DNA from: Clostridium sp.
Lineage (GTDB): Bacteria; Bacillota; Clostridia; Oscillospirales; Acutalibacteraceae
Assembly (NCBI GenBank): GCA_023663865.1
Contig: JAMPGU010000024.1
Span: 1 to 35,820, forward strand
Length of the DNA stretch: 35,820 bases
Direction: 5' to 3'
Within the stretch, counting starts at the first letter, position 1. The number at the start of each line of letters is the position of its first letter. Shown piece by piece: positions 7,416-16,025 of the stretch. The notes under the pieces are model-generated. The model was not told where the DNA came from, did not search any database, and worked only from the letters and a program-made list of their open reading frames with translations. Both the position numbers and the translations under genes were made by a program.

Positions 7416-8174
7416 ATGTACGCGAAAAGAATTATACCTTGCCTTGATGTAAAAAACGGAAGAGTGGTAAAAGGCGTATCCTTTGTAGATTTACGTGATG
7501 CAGGTGATCCTGTTGCGTGTGCTGCTGCATATGATAAGCAGGGCGCAGATGAATTGGTTTTGCTGGATATTACGGCTACGCACGAGGGCAGAAGCACAAT
7601 GGTTGACATTGTAAGACGTGTGGCAGAGACCGTATTTATTCCCTTTACCGTTGGCGGAGGAATTAAAACTGTTGATGATTTTAAAGAGCTTCTGCGTGCA
7701 GGGGCAGACAAGATTTCCGTCAATTCTGCAGCAGTAAGAAATCCACAACTGATTAATGATGCTTCCTATAAATTTGGCGCCCAGTGTGTTGTTTGTGCGA
7801 TTGATGCTAAGCGTGACGGCAAGGGCAGCTGGGAGGTTTATCTGAATGGCGGACGTATTCCGACAGGCATTGATGCGGTTGAATGGGCTGTGGAAGCAGA
7901 GCAGCGCGGTGCAGGTGAAATTCTGTTAACCTCTATGGATCAGGATGGACAGAAAACGGGATATGATATTGCACTTACACGGGCTGTAAGCGAGCGTGTG
8001 GGAATTCCTGTTATAGCCTCAGGCGGAGCGGGCAAGGCAGAGCATTTTTATGATGCCTTTACGCAGGGTAAGGCGGATGCTGTGTTGGCGGCAAGCTTGT
8101 TTCATTTTAATGAGCTTCCTGTTCCTGAATTGAAAAAGTATTTGAATGAAAATAATATTCCTGTCAGATTGTAA
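7416..8174 (+). CDS. hisF: Imidazole glycerol phosphate synthase, cyclase subunit HisF
   Basis: The (beta/alpha)8 lyase subunit, which uses ammonia from HisH to convert PRFAR to imidazole glycerol phosphate and AICAR, linking histidine and purine synthesis. The catalytic pair Asp11 ([15 protein letters not shown]) and Asp130 ([11 protein letters not shown]) is in place, and the phosphate-binding glycines appear in TVGGGI (78-83) and ASGGAGK. The 252-aa length is typical. Only hisH and hisF are present here; the other histidine genes must lie elsewhere or be missing. A terminator follows at 8194. Confidence 0.97.
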   Translation: MYAKRIIPCLDVKNGRVVKGVSFVDLRDAGDPVACAAAYDKQGADELVLLDITATHEGRSTMVDIVRRVAETVFIPFTVGGGIKTVDDFKELLRAGADKISVNSAAVRNPQLINDASYKFGAQCVVCAIDAKRDGKGSWEVYLNGGRIPTGIDAVEWAVEAEQRGAGEILLTSMDQDGQKTGYDIALTRAVSERVGIPVIASGGAGKAEHFYDAFTQGKADAVLAASLFHFNELPVPELKKYLNENNIPVRL

Positions 8175-8193
8175 AATAGTAGTGTGTTATACG

Positions 8194-8235
8194 ATCCCCA
8201 TCACTGTAAAGGCAATGATGGGGATTTGTGTTTGT
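8194..8235 (+). terminator. hisHF terminator
   Basis: Perfect 10-bp arms ATCCCCATCA (8194-8203) and TGATGGGGAT (8216-8225) with a 12-base loop and a T-rich tail. Confidence 0.85.
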
Positions 8236-8303
8236 TTATATTACAAATAAATCGGTATTGTTTTGTTAAACTGCAATATACTATTTATATATTTGATATT
8301 CAT

Positions 8304-8332
8304 TTGACATTTATGTTTTTTATTGATATACT
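8304..8332 (+). promoter_or_regulatory. zapA operon promoter
   Basis: TTGACA (8304-8309), 17-base spacer, TATACT (8327-8332). It lies 55 bases ahead of the zapA ATG and is the only good promoter before the zapA-U32-maf run. Confidence 0.75.
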
Positions 8333-8387
8333 AAAATGTATAAAAAATATGTCGTATTTTTTTGAAAAGACAGAGAAGGTGCTAGCT

Positions 8388-8738
8388 ATGAATAAAAATA
8401 GAGTTCAGGTTAAAATCGGTGGAGCAACCTATACAATCGTCACTGAGGATGATCCGGAATATGTAGAAAATCTTGCAGAGCAGGTTGACAGTGAAATTCG
8501 TTCAATTTGTAATTCTAATCCATCACTTTCTATCACCCAGGCTGCTGTGCTTGTTGCCCTTGATCAGGCAGATGCCTGCAAGAAATCATCAGCATCCAGC
8601 GATAATCTGAGAGTGCAGATAAAGGATTATTTAGAGGAAAGTGCCAGAGCAAGAATGGAAGTAGAGGTTGCAAGACGAGAGGTTGAGCGCCTGAATAGAG
8701 AAATTGCAGATTTAAGAAATAAATATTCTAACAGATAG
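8388..8738 (+). CDS. zapA: Cell division protein ZapA
   Basis: ZapA binds FtsZ filaments and bundles them at the division ring. The N-terminal globular part reads MNKNRVQVKIGGATYTIVTEDDPEYVENLAEQV in outline, the usual ZapA strand-strand-helix start. A long helical coiled coil follows to the end, including the heptad-like segment ARMEVEVARREVERLNREIADLRNK. The 116-aa length fits the Gram-positive form. ATG 8388 follows GAGAAGG (8373-8379); longer in-frame extensions upstream run through the promoter and are rejected. It is first in a run with the U32 gene (seven bases later) and maf. Confidence 0.9.
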   Translation: MNKNRVQVKIGGATYTIVTEDDPEYVENLAEQVDSEIRSICNSNPSLSITQAAVLVALDQADACKKSSASSDNLRVQIKDYLEESARARMEVEVARREVERLNREIADLRNKYSNR

Positions 8739-8745
8739 GATTATT

Positions 8746-10746
8746 ATGAAATTTGAGATTTTGGCTCCGGCTGGTAGTATGGAGTCGTTAATTGCCGGTG
8801 TGCGCAGCGGTGCTAATGGAATTTATCTTGGAGGTAAGTCTTTTAACGCCCGTCGCAATGCCGGCAATTTTGATGATAACGAGTTACGGCAGGCAGTTGC
8901 ATACTGCCACCAAAGAGGTGTTAAGGTTTATTTAACACTGAACATTTTAATAAGTGATGACGAAATGGAGCAGGCATATAATACCGTAAGAGCTGCGCTG
9001 AATATCGGTGTTGACGCATTTATTGTTCAGGATATCGGTGTTGCAAAAATGATAAAGGAATGCTTCCCGGCTGCCAGAATTCATGGCTCTACCCAAATGA
9101 GCATAATGACGCCTGCCGGTGCAGAATATGCAAAAAGCATGGGCTTGTCCCGTATTGTTTTGCCCCGTGAAATGAGCCTTGAGGAGATTAAGGAGATAAG
9201 TGCAAATACGGATTTGGAGCTGGAGCTTTTTGTACACGGAGCGCTTTGTATGTGTGTGTCAGGTCAGTGTTATTTGTCCTCTATGCTGGGGTCACGCAGC
9301 GGCAACAGAGGATTGTGTGCGCAGCCCTGCAGACTTCCGTTTACTTCAAGAGGCAACCGAAATGACTGTGCTTTATCCTTGAAAGATTTGAGCTTGGTAG
9401 AGCATTTGTCAGAGCTGGACTGCATAACCTCTCTCAAAATTGAAGGCAGGATGAAACGGCCTGAATATGTCAGTGCTGCCGTAACGGCAGTTAAAAAGGC
9501 GATAAATGGTACATACTCTGATAAGGATAGCTATGTGCTGAAAAGCGTGTTTTCCCGCAGCGGATTTACCGACGGATATCTTATAAATCAACCGGGGCAG
9601 AATATGTTTGGTGTAAGGCAAAAAGAGGATGTTGTTTCTGCCAAGGATGTACTCAAGGAAATCAGCCATAATTATGATAACGAAAATCCACTGATAAAAA
9701 TGGATATGCACTTTGTATGCCGAAGTGGTGAGCCATGCACACTGACAGTTCGTGCTTTAGGAAAAACGGAGACCGTAACAGGTGAAATTGCAGAGACTGC
9801 AATGCATAAGCCAATGACAGCTGAGCTTCTGAAAACAAGACTTGCAAAGCTGGGTTCAACCCAGTTTTATGCAGGCGAAATAAATATAGAATTAGATGAC
9901 GGACTGATTATTCCTGCCTCTAAAATCAATGAGATGAGACGTCAGGCTGTAGCAAAGATAAATGAGCAGGAGCCCGTAAGCATCGAAATAAAGTCGTTTA
10001 GCAAAATAAAGCCGATGCCTAAAAATGAAACGCCATACCTTACAGCCTCCTTTAAAAACGCTTCACAGATTCCTGACAAGCATCCATTTAAAAATGTGTT
10101 TATTCCCTTGGACAGCAGTCTTGAGGATTTTGTTGATAATCGTGCCGGTGCCGTGCTTCCGAGAGGCTTGTTTGGAATAGAAAACGAAGTAAGAGCGCAG
10201 CTTATCAAGCTGAAAAAAGCAGGTGTTACAAAGGCGCTGTGCGGTAATATCGGCGGATATACGTTGGCTAAGGAGCTGGGCTTTGAGGTCTGGGGAGATT
10301 TTGGATTAAATGTTTATAACAGTGAAAGTGCAAGGCTGATTGATAATCCAATTCTGTCCTTTGAGCTTACTCTGGAGCAGGTCAACAGAATCAATGCAAA
10401 AAATACAGGCGTTGTTGTGTATGGCAAACTGCCGCTGATGCTGACAAGAAATTGCCCGATTAAGGCACAAATCGGCTGTGCAGAATGCTGTCGGCAGGGC
10501 AGGCTGACGGATCGCAAGGGGTATGAATTTGAAGTGGTTTGCTCAAAATATCCTTGTGTAGAAATGCTCAACAGTGTTCCTGTTTATATGCTTGACCGAC
10601 TTGATGAGGTAAAAACAGACTTTATTCATTTCTGTTTTTCTACTGAAAGCACTGCGGAGGTAGAAAAAATAATTTCATTATATTATTCAGGCGCAAAGCC
10701 GGATTTCAAATATACAAGAGGACTATACCAGAGAGGTACACTATAA
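8746..10746 (+). CDS. U32-family protein with DUF3656 (RlhA/TrhP-like)
   Basis: Annotated in databases as a U32 peptidase or collagenase-like protease, but characterised relatives (RlhA, TrhP/YegQ) help hydroxylate 23S rRNA or tRNA. The N-terminal domain starts EILAPAGSMESLIAGVRSGA and contains the conserved ELFVHGALCMCVSGQCYLSS, GNRGLCAQPCR and LKIEGRMKRPEYV. The C-terminal half (about 370-666) holds DUF3656, ending with a cysteine cluster (TRNCPIKAQIGCAECC ... CSKYPC) that could bind an Fe-S cluster. At 666 aa it is the long RlhA-like form. Its final A is the first base of the maf ATG (TAATG), so it is translationally coupled to maf. Role in rRNA hydroxylation is inference from family. Confidence 0.9.
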   Translation: MKFEILAPAGSMESLIAGVRSGANGIYLGGKSFNARRNAGNFDDNELRQAVAYCHQRGVKVYLTLNILISDDEMEQAYNTVRAALNIGVDAFIVQDIGVAKMIKECFPAARIHGSTQMSIMTPAGAEYAKSMGLSRIVLPREMSLEEIKEISANTDLELELFVHGALCMCVSGQCYLSSMLGSRSGNRGLCAQPCRLPFTSRGNRNDCALSLKDLSLVEHLSELDCITSLKIEGRMKRPEYVSAAVTAVKKAINGTYSDKDSYVLKSVFSRSGFTDGYLINQPGQNMFGVRQKEDVVSAKDVLKEISHNYDNENPLIKMDMHFVCRSGEPCTLTVRALGKTETVTGEIAETAMHKPMTAELLKTRLAKLGSTQFYAGEINIELDDGLIIPASKINEMRRQAVAKINEQEPVSIEIKSFSKIKPMPKNETPYLTASFKNASQIPDKHPFKNVFIPLDSSLEDFVDNRAGAVLPRGLFGIENEVRAQLIKLKKAGVTKALCGNIGGYTLAKELGFEVWGDFGLNVYNSESARLIDNPILSFELTLEQVNRINAKNTGVVVYGKLPLMLTRNCPIKAQIGCAECCRQGRLTDRKGYEFEVVCSKYPCVEMLNSVPVYMLDRLDEVKTDFIHFCFSTESTAEVEKIISLYYSGAKPDFKYTRGLYQRGTL

Positions 10747-11279
10747 TGATAATTCTTGCATCAAAATCACCCAGACGAAAGGAACTTTTATCCATTATCA
10801 CAACAGATTTTGAGATAAAAAGTGCAGATGTTGATGAAACGATTGATAAGGATATGACACCGAACAAGGCAGTAGAATATCTTTCAAGAATTAAGGCGGA
10901 ACCCTTTAACAATGGCGTTGATACGGTAATTGGTGCGGATACTGTTGTAGCGGTAGACAATCAAATTTTAGGCAAGCCTGTTGACAGACAGGATGCCTTC
11001 AATATGCTGAAGCGCCTTAGCGGAAGATATCACAGCGTATTTACCGGCGTGACGGTTATCAAGCCTGACAGCATAAAGACCTTCAGTGTTGAAACAAAGG
11101 TGAAGTTTTATGCCCTTAGTGATGCAGATATTCATGCTTATATTGCAGCAGGTGAATGTGATGATAAGGCAGGTGCATATGGCATTCAAGGCAAGGGTTC
11201 TTTGCTTGTTGAGAGAATTGAGGGTGATTATTTCAATGTAGTCGGACTGCCGATAAGCACCTTGAATAAATATTTATAA
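10746..11279 (+). CDS. maf: Maf-family nucleotide pyrophosphatase
   Basis: Maf proteins hydrolyse non-canonical or methylated nucleoside triphosphates to the monophosphate and pyrophosphate, and some slow septum formation. The N-terminal ILASKSPRRKELLS (3-16) is the phosphate-binding signature. DVDETI, then GADTVVAVD, and the later KAGAYGIQGKG stretch complete the family pattern. The 177-aa length is slightly short but complete. It overlaps the U32 gene by one base and is the last gene of the zapA operon; pairing with zapA suits a division or nucleotide-cleaning role. Confidence 0.93.
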   Translation: MIILASKSPRRKELLSIITTDFEIKSADVDETIDKDMTPNKAVEYLSRIKAEPFNNGVDTVIGADTVVAVDNQILGKPVDRQDAFNMLKRLSGRYHSVFTGVTVIKPDSIKTFSVETKVKFYALSDADIHAYIAAGECDDKAGAYGIQGKGSLLVERIEGDYFNVVGLPISTLNKYL

Positions 11280-11297
11280 ACCAATATAAGTTTAATT

Positions 11298-11508
11298 TGT
11301 ATAATTATACATAATCGAAACGTTGCATTGAATGAATTCTGTATATTAAAAATTATATAATTAAACGACAAAATACTGCATTTTGTGAAAAAATATTGAT
11401 TATATTAGACAAATTTCGCAAGGTGTGATTGTTTTTGCTTGAATTTTTTTGCTTTTAATGCTATTATAATAGTATATTTATTTTTTGAGTTGTGAGCTGC
11501 TGCTCACA
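11298..11508. promoter_or_regulatory. 271-bp leader region ahead of the PHP gene with two palindromes
   Basis: No gene is seen in 11280-11550. TGTATAATTATACA (11298-11311) is a perfect 14-bp palindrome. TGTGAGC (11491-11497) and GCTCACA (11502-11508) form a perfect 7-bp hairpin with a 4-base loop in the probable 5' untranslated leader, about 30 bases ahead of the ribosome site. TATAAT at 11465-11470 may be the -10 box, but the upstream TTGAAT (11439) is 20 bases away, so the promoter call is weak. Confidence 0.35.
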
Positions 11509-11550
11509 CTTACCCCTGCAAATATACACCGATTTTGAAAGGAGATTGTT

Positions 11551-12441
11551 ATGGCATCAGATTTACATTGTCATACGAAACTAAGCGACGGTTCAGTTGG
11601 AATAGAAGATTTAATTGTTATTGCTCAAAAAAGTGGAATAGATACGATTGCCATAACAGATCATGATTGTTTGGCAGGTACTGTCAGAGGTCAGGTAATC
11701 GGTAAACGATATGGTGTAAACGTTGTTCCGGGTGTTGAGCTTTCAGCCTTTGATAGTGAGGCAGGAAAAAAGGTACATATTTTGTGCTATCTTGCAGAGA
11801 AGCCGGACAGACTGGAAGGCCTATGCAAGCGTACCTCTGTTGCTCGTAAGAGAGCAGGTCAGATTATGATGCTCAAGGTTGCAGCAAGATTTCCTGTTTC
11901 AAATGATTTTATTATCGGTCACGCATCAGGCTCAACCAATTTATTTAAGCAGCATATTATGCACGCTCTTATGGATGCCGGTTACACAGACGAAATTTAC
12001 GGTGATTTGTATGATGCATTGTTTTCACAGGATAGTGAAACAAATCTGCTTGCACCGGTTAAATATCCTGAGATTAATGAGGTTATTGAAGAGGTGCACG
12101 GCGCAGGCGGTATAGCTGTATTGGCACATCCTTATTTATATGATAATTTCCCTGAGCTTGATAAATATGTTGAGCTTGGCTTGGATGGTGTTGAGGTATG
12201 GCATCCGTCAGCATCGGATGATCAGATTGAGGAAATTTCAAAGTACTGCAAGAAGCATAAGCTGCTTATGACCGGTGGTTCGGATTTCCATGGTCTGTAT
12301 GGCAGAAAGACGGTTACACTTGGTACTTGTGTTACCCCTGATGAGCATATGGACAAACTGATGGGATATAAGGCTAAGAAAAAGAGAGCGCAGCGCAAGG
12401 CAGAAAAGGAAGCTGCCAAGCTGGCAGAAGCAAGTAAATAA
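11551..12441 (+). CDS. PHP-domain phosphoesterase
   Basis: A metal-dependent phosphoesterase of the PHP family, in the group that includes 5'-3' exonucleases and nucleotide 3',5'-bisphosphate phosphatases such as YciV/RNase AM. The metal ligands appear in order: DLHCHTKLSDG (residues 4-14), AITDHDC (33-39), GVELSA (66-71), a central VLAHPY and the final SDFHG. A lysine/alanine-rich tail (KAKKKRAQRKAEKEAAKLAEASK in outline, last 25 residues) is unusual and might bind nucleic acid. ATG 11551 follows AAAGGAG (11538-11544). It stands alone with its own terminator. Substrate is not determined by the sequence. Confidence 0.85.
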   Translation: MASDLHCHTKLSDGSVGIEDLIVIAQKSGIDTIAITDHDCLAGTVRGQVIGKRYGVNVVPGVELSAFDSEAGKKVHILCYLAEKPDRLEGLCKRTSVARKRAGQIMMLKVAARFPVSNDFIIGHASGSTNLFKQHIMHALMDAGYTDEIYGDLYDALFSQDSETNLLAPVKYPEINEVIEEVHGAGGIAVLAHPYLYDNFPELDKYVELGLDGVEVWHPSASDDQIEEISKYCKKHKLLMTGGSDFHGLYGRKTVTLGTCVTPDEHMDKLMGYKAKKKRAQRKAEKEAAKLAEASK

Positions 12442-12450
12442 TTGTAATTT

Positions 12451-12490
12451 AAGCACTTTATTAAATAAAAATAAAGTGCTTATTTTTTTA
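12451..12490 (+). terminator. PHP gene terminator
   Basis: Arms AAGCACTTTATT (12451-12462) and AATAAAGTGCTT (12470-12481) pair perfectly over a 7-base loop and are followed by a T-rich tail. Confidence 0.88.
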
Positions 12491-12499
12491 TAAAATCTA

Positions 12500-12528
12500 T
12501 TGACATTAATATAAATTAATAATACTAT
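12500..12528 (+). promoter_or_regulatory. GH27 gene promoter
   Basis: TTGACA (12500-12505), 17-base spacer, TACTAT (12523-12528). This leaves a leader of about 140 bases before the ATG, long enough for regulation. Confidence 0.6.
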
Positions 12529-12609
12529 ACTACTTAATATATTGTCGCAATCAGATATCCTTTCAGATATAATAATTTGATAGGACAGATAAATATATAA
12601 ATGATTTGC

Positions 12610-12657
12610 CTGTCTGCAGAATATTCAGGATGCTTTGGTATCAAAACTTGCAGACAG
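12610..12657 (+). promoter_or_regulatory. Leader hairpin just ahead of the GH27 ribosome site
   Basis: CTGTCTGCA (12610-12618) and TGCAGACAG (12649-12657) are perfect 9-bp inverted arms, 30 bases apart, with the right arm ending seven bases before the GGGGGAA ribosome site (12664-12670). It could be an mRNA stabiliser or a site for translational control. No known riboswitch consensus is recognised. Confidence 0.4.
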
Positions 12658-12676
12658 AATGATGGGGGAACTTAAT

Positions 12677-13981
12677 ATGCACAGAAAGCTTGCGAAAACT
12701 GCACCGCTTGGCTGGAACAGCTGGGACTGCTTTGGTGCCGGTGTAAACGAAAAACAGCTCAGAGAAAATGCAGATTATATGGCAAAATACTTAAAGCCTT
12801 ATGGCTGGGAGTATATTGTCTGCGATATTCAGTGGTATGAGCCAAAGGCAAAGGACAATGATTATTTCAGCTTTACACCGCTTAATATGGATGAGTACGG
12901 CAGATTAATGCCTGCTGAAAATCGTTTTCCAAGTGCAAAAGATGGTAAGGGCTTTAAGGAAATTGCAGATTATGTTCATAGTCTGGGATTAAAATTCGGT
13001 ATTCATATTATGCGAGGAATACCCCGTCAGGCAGCCCACGCGGATACCCCTATAAAGGACAGTAAATTTACTGCCCGTCAAGTAGCGCATCATTTTAATG
13101 TGTGCTCTTGGAACACCGATATGTACGGTATGTATAACAAAGAGGGTGCGCAGGATTATTACAATTCCATTTTTGAGCTGTATGCTTCATGGGGTGTAGA
13201 TTTCATTAAATGCGATGATATCTGTGTTACGGAATTCAGAAAGTGGGATAATCCATATTTTGCGGATTATGAGATAGAAATGATTCGAAAAGCAATTGAT
13301 AATTGCGGCAGAGATATGGTGCTTTCCCTGTCACCCGGTCCGGCAGATATAAAAAATGCCAAGCATCTTGCAGCGCATGCAAATATGTGGCGAATGACCG
13401 GAGATTTCTGGGACAGCTGGGATAAGCTTTATGATATGTTTGACCGTTGTCATACATGGCAGAATGAGGTCAGAGCCGGCAATTATCCTGACTGCGATAT
13501 GCTTCCTTTGGGCAGACTGTCTAAGAATGGAACCTGTCACGGACCACAGGACCGAATGACCCAGTTTACAAAAGCAGAGCAGCTTACAATGATGTCCTTA
13601 TGGGGTATATTCAAAAGTCCTCTTATGATGGGCGGTAATATGCCTGATAATGATGAGTGGACCTTATCTCTTTTAACCAATGAAGAATATATGCAAATGC
13701 ACAGAGAGGCTTACGGCGCCCATCAGCATAGCCGAAATGAGAAAAACGGCAAAGGTGACATTATATGGATTGCCAATGGCAAGCACTGTAAATATGCTGC
13801 ATTGTTCAACACTCGCGACAAGGAATATACAGTAAAGCTGGATTTGACAGAATTCTTGATGCCGGATGAAAAGTATGCACTTTATGATATCTGGAATAAG
13901 AAAATGTTGGGTGAATATAAGAATAGCTTCAAGACCGCTGTTCCTGCCCACGGTGCTGTATTGCTGAAAATTACAAAATAG
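12677..13981 (+). CDS. GH27 alpha-galactosidase-family glycosidase
   Basis: A retaining glycosidase of family 27, most often alpha-galactosidase, sometimes beta-L-arabinopyranosidase or alpha-N-acetylgalactosaminidase. The opening PLGWNSWDCFG (10-20) is the family hallmark. The nucleophile is Asp180 in FIKCDD, and the acid/base is Asp243 in RMTGDFWD; the start of strand 2 reads YIVCDIQWYEP. A C-terminal antiparallel beta domain (from about 350) completes the 434-aa protein. ATG 12677 is chosen for the GGGGGAA six bases before it; the in-frame ATGs upstream precede that site. No signal peptide, so it should act on imported oligosaccharides. It is a single-gene unit; no transporter is adjacent. 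Confidence 0.88.
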   Translation: MHRKLAKTAPLGWNSWDCFGAGVNEKQLRENADYMAKYLKPYGWEYIVCDIQWYEPKAKDNDYFSFTPLNMDEYGRLMPAENRFPSAKDGKGFKEIADYVHSLGLKFGIHIMRGIPRQAAHADTPIKDSKFTARQVAHHFNVCSWNTDMYGMYNKEGAQDYYNSIFELYASWGVDFIKCDDICVTEFRKWDNPYFADYEIEMIRKAIDNCGRDMVLSLSPGPADIKNAKHLAAHANMWRMTGDFWDSWDKLYDMFDRCHTWQNEVRAGNYPDCDMLPLGRLSKNGTCHGPQDRMTQFTKAEQLTMMSLWGIFKSPLMMGGNMPDNDEWTLSLLTNEEYMQMHREAYGAHQHSRNEKNGKGDIIWIANGKHCKYAALFNTRDKEYTVKLDLTEFLMPDEKYALYDIWNKKMLGEYKNSFKTAVPAHGAVLLKITK

Positions 13982-13990
13982 TAAAACAAA

Positions 13991-14026
13991 AAGTCTTTGC
14001 ACTCCAATAAGTGCAAAGACTTTTTT
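13991..14026. terminator. Bidirectional terminator, GH27 / hpt
   Basis: Arms AAGTCTTTGCACT (13991-14003) and AGTGCAAAGACTT (14010-14022), perfect 13 bp with a 6-base loop, with T runs in both directions, between convergent genes. Confidence 0.92.
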
Positions 14027-14077
14027 CTGTAAATTTAAGCCTATGTCTGATTTGTTTTCAGTATATGTATATTTATA

Positions 14078-14620
14078 TTAGTTATTTTCATAAACCTCGG
14101 GTTTAAGAACACCTATGTATGGAAGGTTTCGGTACATTTGGTCATAATCCAAACCATAGCCAACCACAAATTCATTAGGCACATCCACACCTACATAATC
14201 AGCGGTTATGTCTGCAATACGTCTGGAGGGCTTGTCCAAAAGGGTTACAACGGATATGGAGTTCGCATTGCGCTTAGACAGCATATCGTGAATATATTTC
14301 AAGGTTCTTCCTGTGTCCAATATATCCTCAACAAGCAATACATCAAAGCCGGTTAAATCCTGGCTGATGTCCTTTATAATTTTAATATTACCGCTGGATT
14401 CAGTGCTGCTGCCGTAGCTGCTTGCCTGAATGAAATCAACCTGACAAGGCAAATCAATATATCTGGTCAAGTCTGTAAAGAAATAAATTGAGCCTTTTAA
14501 TACTGCAACTGCAAGCAGCTTTTTTCCGGCATAATCACGAGTGATTTGCTCGCCAAGCTTGTGGGCCAAACGATTAAGCTCCTCTTCAGTTACAAGAATT
14601 TTTTTTATGTCCTCGTGCAT
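14078..14620 (-). CDS. hpt: Hypoxanthine phosphoribosyltransferase
   Basis: Purine salvage enzyme joining hypoxanthine or guanine to PRPP to give IMP or GMP. The PRPP-binding loop VLLVEDILDTGRTL (94-107) is perfect, AVLKGSIYF (39-47) is the flexible-loop and pyrophosphate segment, and the base-binding YVGVDVPNEFVVGYGLDYDQ lies near the C-terminus. The 180-aa length is typical. The ATG has GGAG six bases upstream on the minus strand. It is monocistronic: its own promoter lies between it and the ASCH-patatin gene. Confidence 0.96.
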   Translation of the reverse strand: MHEDIKKILVTEEELNRLAHKLGEQITRDYAGKKLLAVAVLKGSIYFFTDLTRYIDLPCQVDFIQASSYGSSTESSGNIKIIKDISQDLTGFDVLLVEDILDTGRTLKYIHDMLSKRNANSISVVTLLDKPSRRIADITADYVGVDVPNEFVVGYGLDYDQMYRNLPYIGVLKPEVYENN

Positions 14621-14666
14621 AATAACTCCTTAATTCATCATAGTGTGTTGTTTTTTGCTTTTTACA

Positions 14667-14695
14667 ATTATAGCATTGTGTTTAAATAAAGTAAA
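14667..14695 (-). promoter_or_regulatory. hpt promoter
   Basis: Minus strand: TTTACT (14695-14690), 17-base spacer, TATAAT (14672-14667) preceded by TGC, a full extended -10. Confidence 0.7.
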
Positions 14696-14735
14696 GTATA
14701 GGTTTTTGATATCAATTAAGCAAAAACGGCAAATA

Positions 14736-15935
14736 TTATTTTATGAATTCCTTTACCTTGTCAATATATTTGAGACCTTGCTGATAACCGATTTCATATA
14801 TTTCTCTTTGCTTTTGCGTGGTGATATTCAGGGTTGAGCAGTTCAGTGGTTCATCAGGGCAAATGATAAGGGCGTTGCCTAATTGCTGTTGCTTAAAAAT
14901 ATAGTCCCTTTGCTTGTTGTACATAGTATGCCTGTCTAAGACTGCCTCGGCTGTTTTTGGATATTTTTTTAATAATCGTTTCACAACGGCAGAGTGTCCC
15001 ATAGGCTGTTTAACATAATTTTTATCCTGCGTAAGGATTACCACGCATTTACCGCAGCCATCCTCAAATGCTTTTTCCAGCGGTATGGAGTTTGATATTC
15101 CGCCGTCATAATACAAATCCTTACCAATTTTAACAGGCTTTGTTGCTATTGGCAGAGCGCAGCTGGCTCTCAGCTCTTCACAGCCGTTTCTGAAATTTTT
15201 GGGATAGAAATATTCTGTTTTTCCTGTAGCGGCATTGGTCACCACTGCACACATAGTGGCATTTGAATTTTCATAGGTATCATAGTCCAGCGGATATAAA
15301 TCATATGTCAGCTCGCCGAAAATCCATTTTGAATTCAGATATTCTCCGTTTTTAAACATAGATTTAACGCTTTTATAGCGTTCGTCTCCTGAATACTCAA
15401 TTGTCAAATCTCTCATTCTGTGAATGTTTTTTCCAAGGAAGGATACGCCGTTGCAGCTGCCTGCAGATACGCCGATAACATATGGAAACTCAATTCCGTT
15501 TTCCATAAATGCATCCAGCACACCGCTTTGATACAAAACGCGTATTCCGCCGCCTTCAAGCACCAATCCGCAGGAATAGCTGTCATTTTTTGTCATACGC
15601 TCAAACTCAATACCGATAACGCCATATTTCTTTTCCTGCTTTTTTGTATAATACTTTTCCATATCAGTGGATTTAGCAGTGTCCATTTCATCTGGACTGT
15701 ATCCGCATTTATCCAGTGGCAAAGCGCGGTACAGCTCCTCAAAGGAATTAAATTTGTGCAGAGCAGTTACTTTTACAGGTATTATATTGTTTTCATTTTC
15801 AATGTGCTGAAATACAATTTTATCACCGATTTGAAGCTTCTGCCGTTTTTCGTCAAATAATCTCAATTCAATGGTTTTATCACCGCTGAATATTTTTTCA
15901 AACGGCTTTGGGTTTAAAGTATAAAAATGCGTCAT
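14736..15935 (-). CDS. ASCH domain fused to a patatin-like phospholipase
   Basis: A two-domain protein of 399 aa. Residues 1-112 are a complete ASCH domain (MTHFYTLNPKPFEKIFSGDK, TIELRLFDEKRQKLQIGDKI, YGVIGIEFE), a PUA-like fold linked to RNA or modified nucleotides. Residues 120-399 are a patatin-type lipid hydrolase: GGGIRVLYQSG (128-138, oxyanion hole), GVSAGS (155-160, nucleophile Ser157) and DGG (277-279, Asp277). The joint is abrupt: FER is followed at once by MTKNDSYSCGLVLEGGG (from Met114), as if a stop codon between two genes had been lost. ATG 15935 has AGGGA five bases upstream. No signal peptide, so cytoplasmic. Both halves look intact; their joint function is unknown. Confidence 0.88.
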   Translation of the reverse strand: MTHFYTLNPKPFEKIFSGDKTIELRLFDEKRQKLQIGDKIVFQHIENENNIIPVKVTALHKFNSFEELYRALPLDKCGYSPDEMDTAKSTDMEKYYTKKQEKKYGVIGIEFERMTKNDSYSCGLVLEGGGIRVLYQSGVLDAFMENGIEFPYVIGVSAGSCNGVSFLGKNIHRMRDLTIEYSGDERYKSVKSMFKNGEYLNSKWIFGELTYDLYPLDYDTYENSNATMCAVVTNAATGKTEYFYPKNFRNGCEELRASCALPIATKPVKIGKDLYYDGGISNSIPLEKAFEDGCGKCVVILTQDKNYVKQPMGHSAVVKRLLKKYPKTAEAVLDRHTMYNKQRDYIFKQQQLGNALIICPDEPLNCSTLNITTQKQREIYEIGYQQGLKYIDKVKEFIK

Positions 15936-15968
15936 ATGTGTCCCTGATTTCCATAAATAATACAAAAT

Positions 15969-15997
15969 ATTATAGCATTAATCTATTTTTTGGTCAA
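15969..15997 (-). promoter_or_regulatory. ASCH-patatin gene promoter
   Basis: Minus strand: TTGACC (15997-15992), 17-base spacer, TATAAT (15974-15969) with TGC extension. It separates this gene from pflA. Confidence 0.75.
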
Positions 15998-16025
15998 ATA
16001 TAAATAGACGGCTGTCCAATTTTTT

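Noticed and set aside
8184..8387. N-terminal extension of ZapA
   Set aside because: It would cross the hisF terminator and the zapA promoter, and family members start at MNKNRVQVKIGG.
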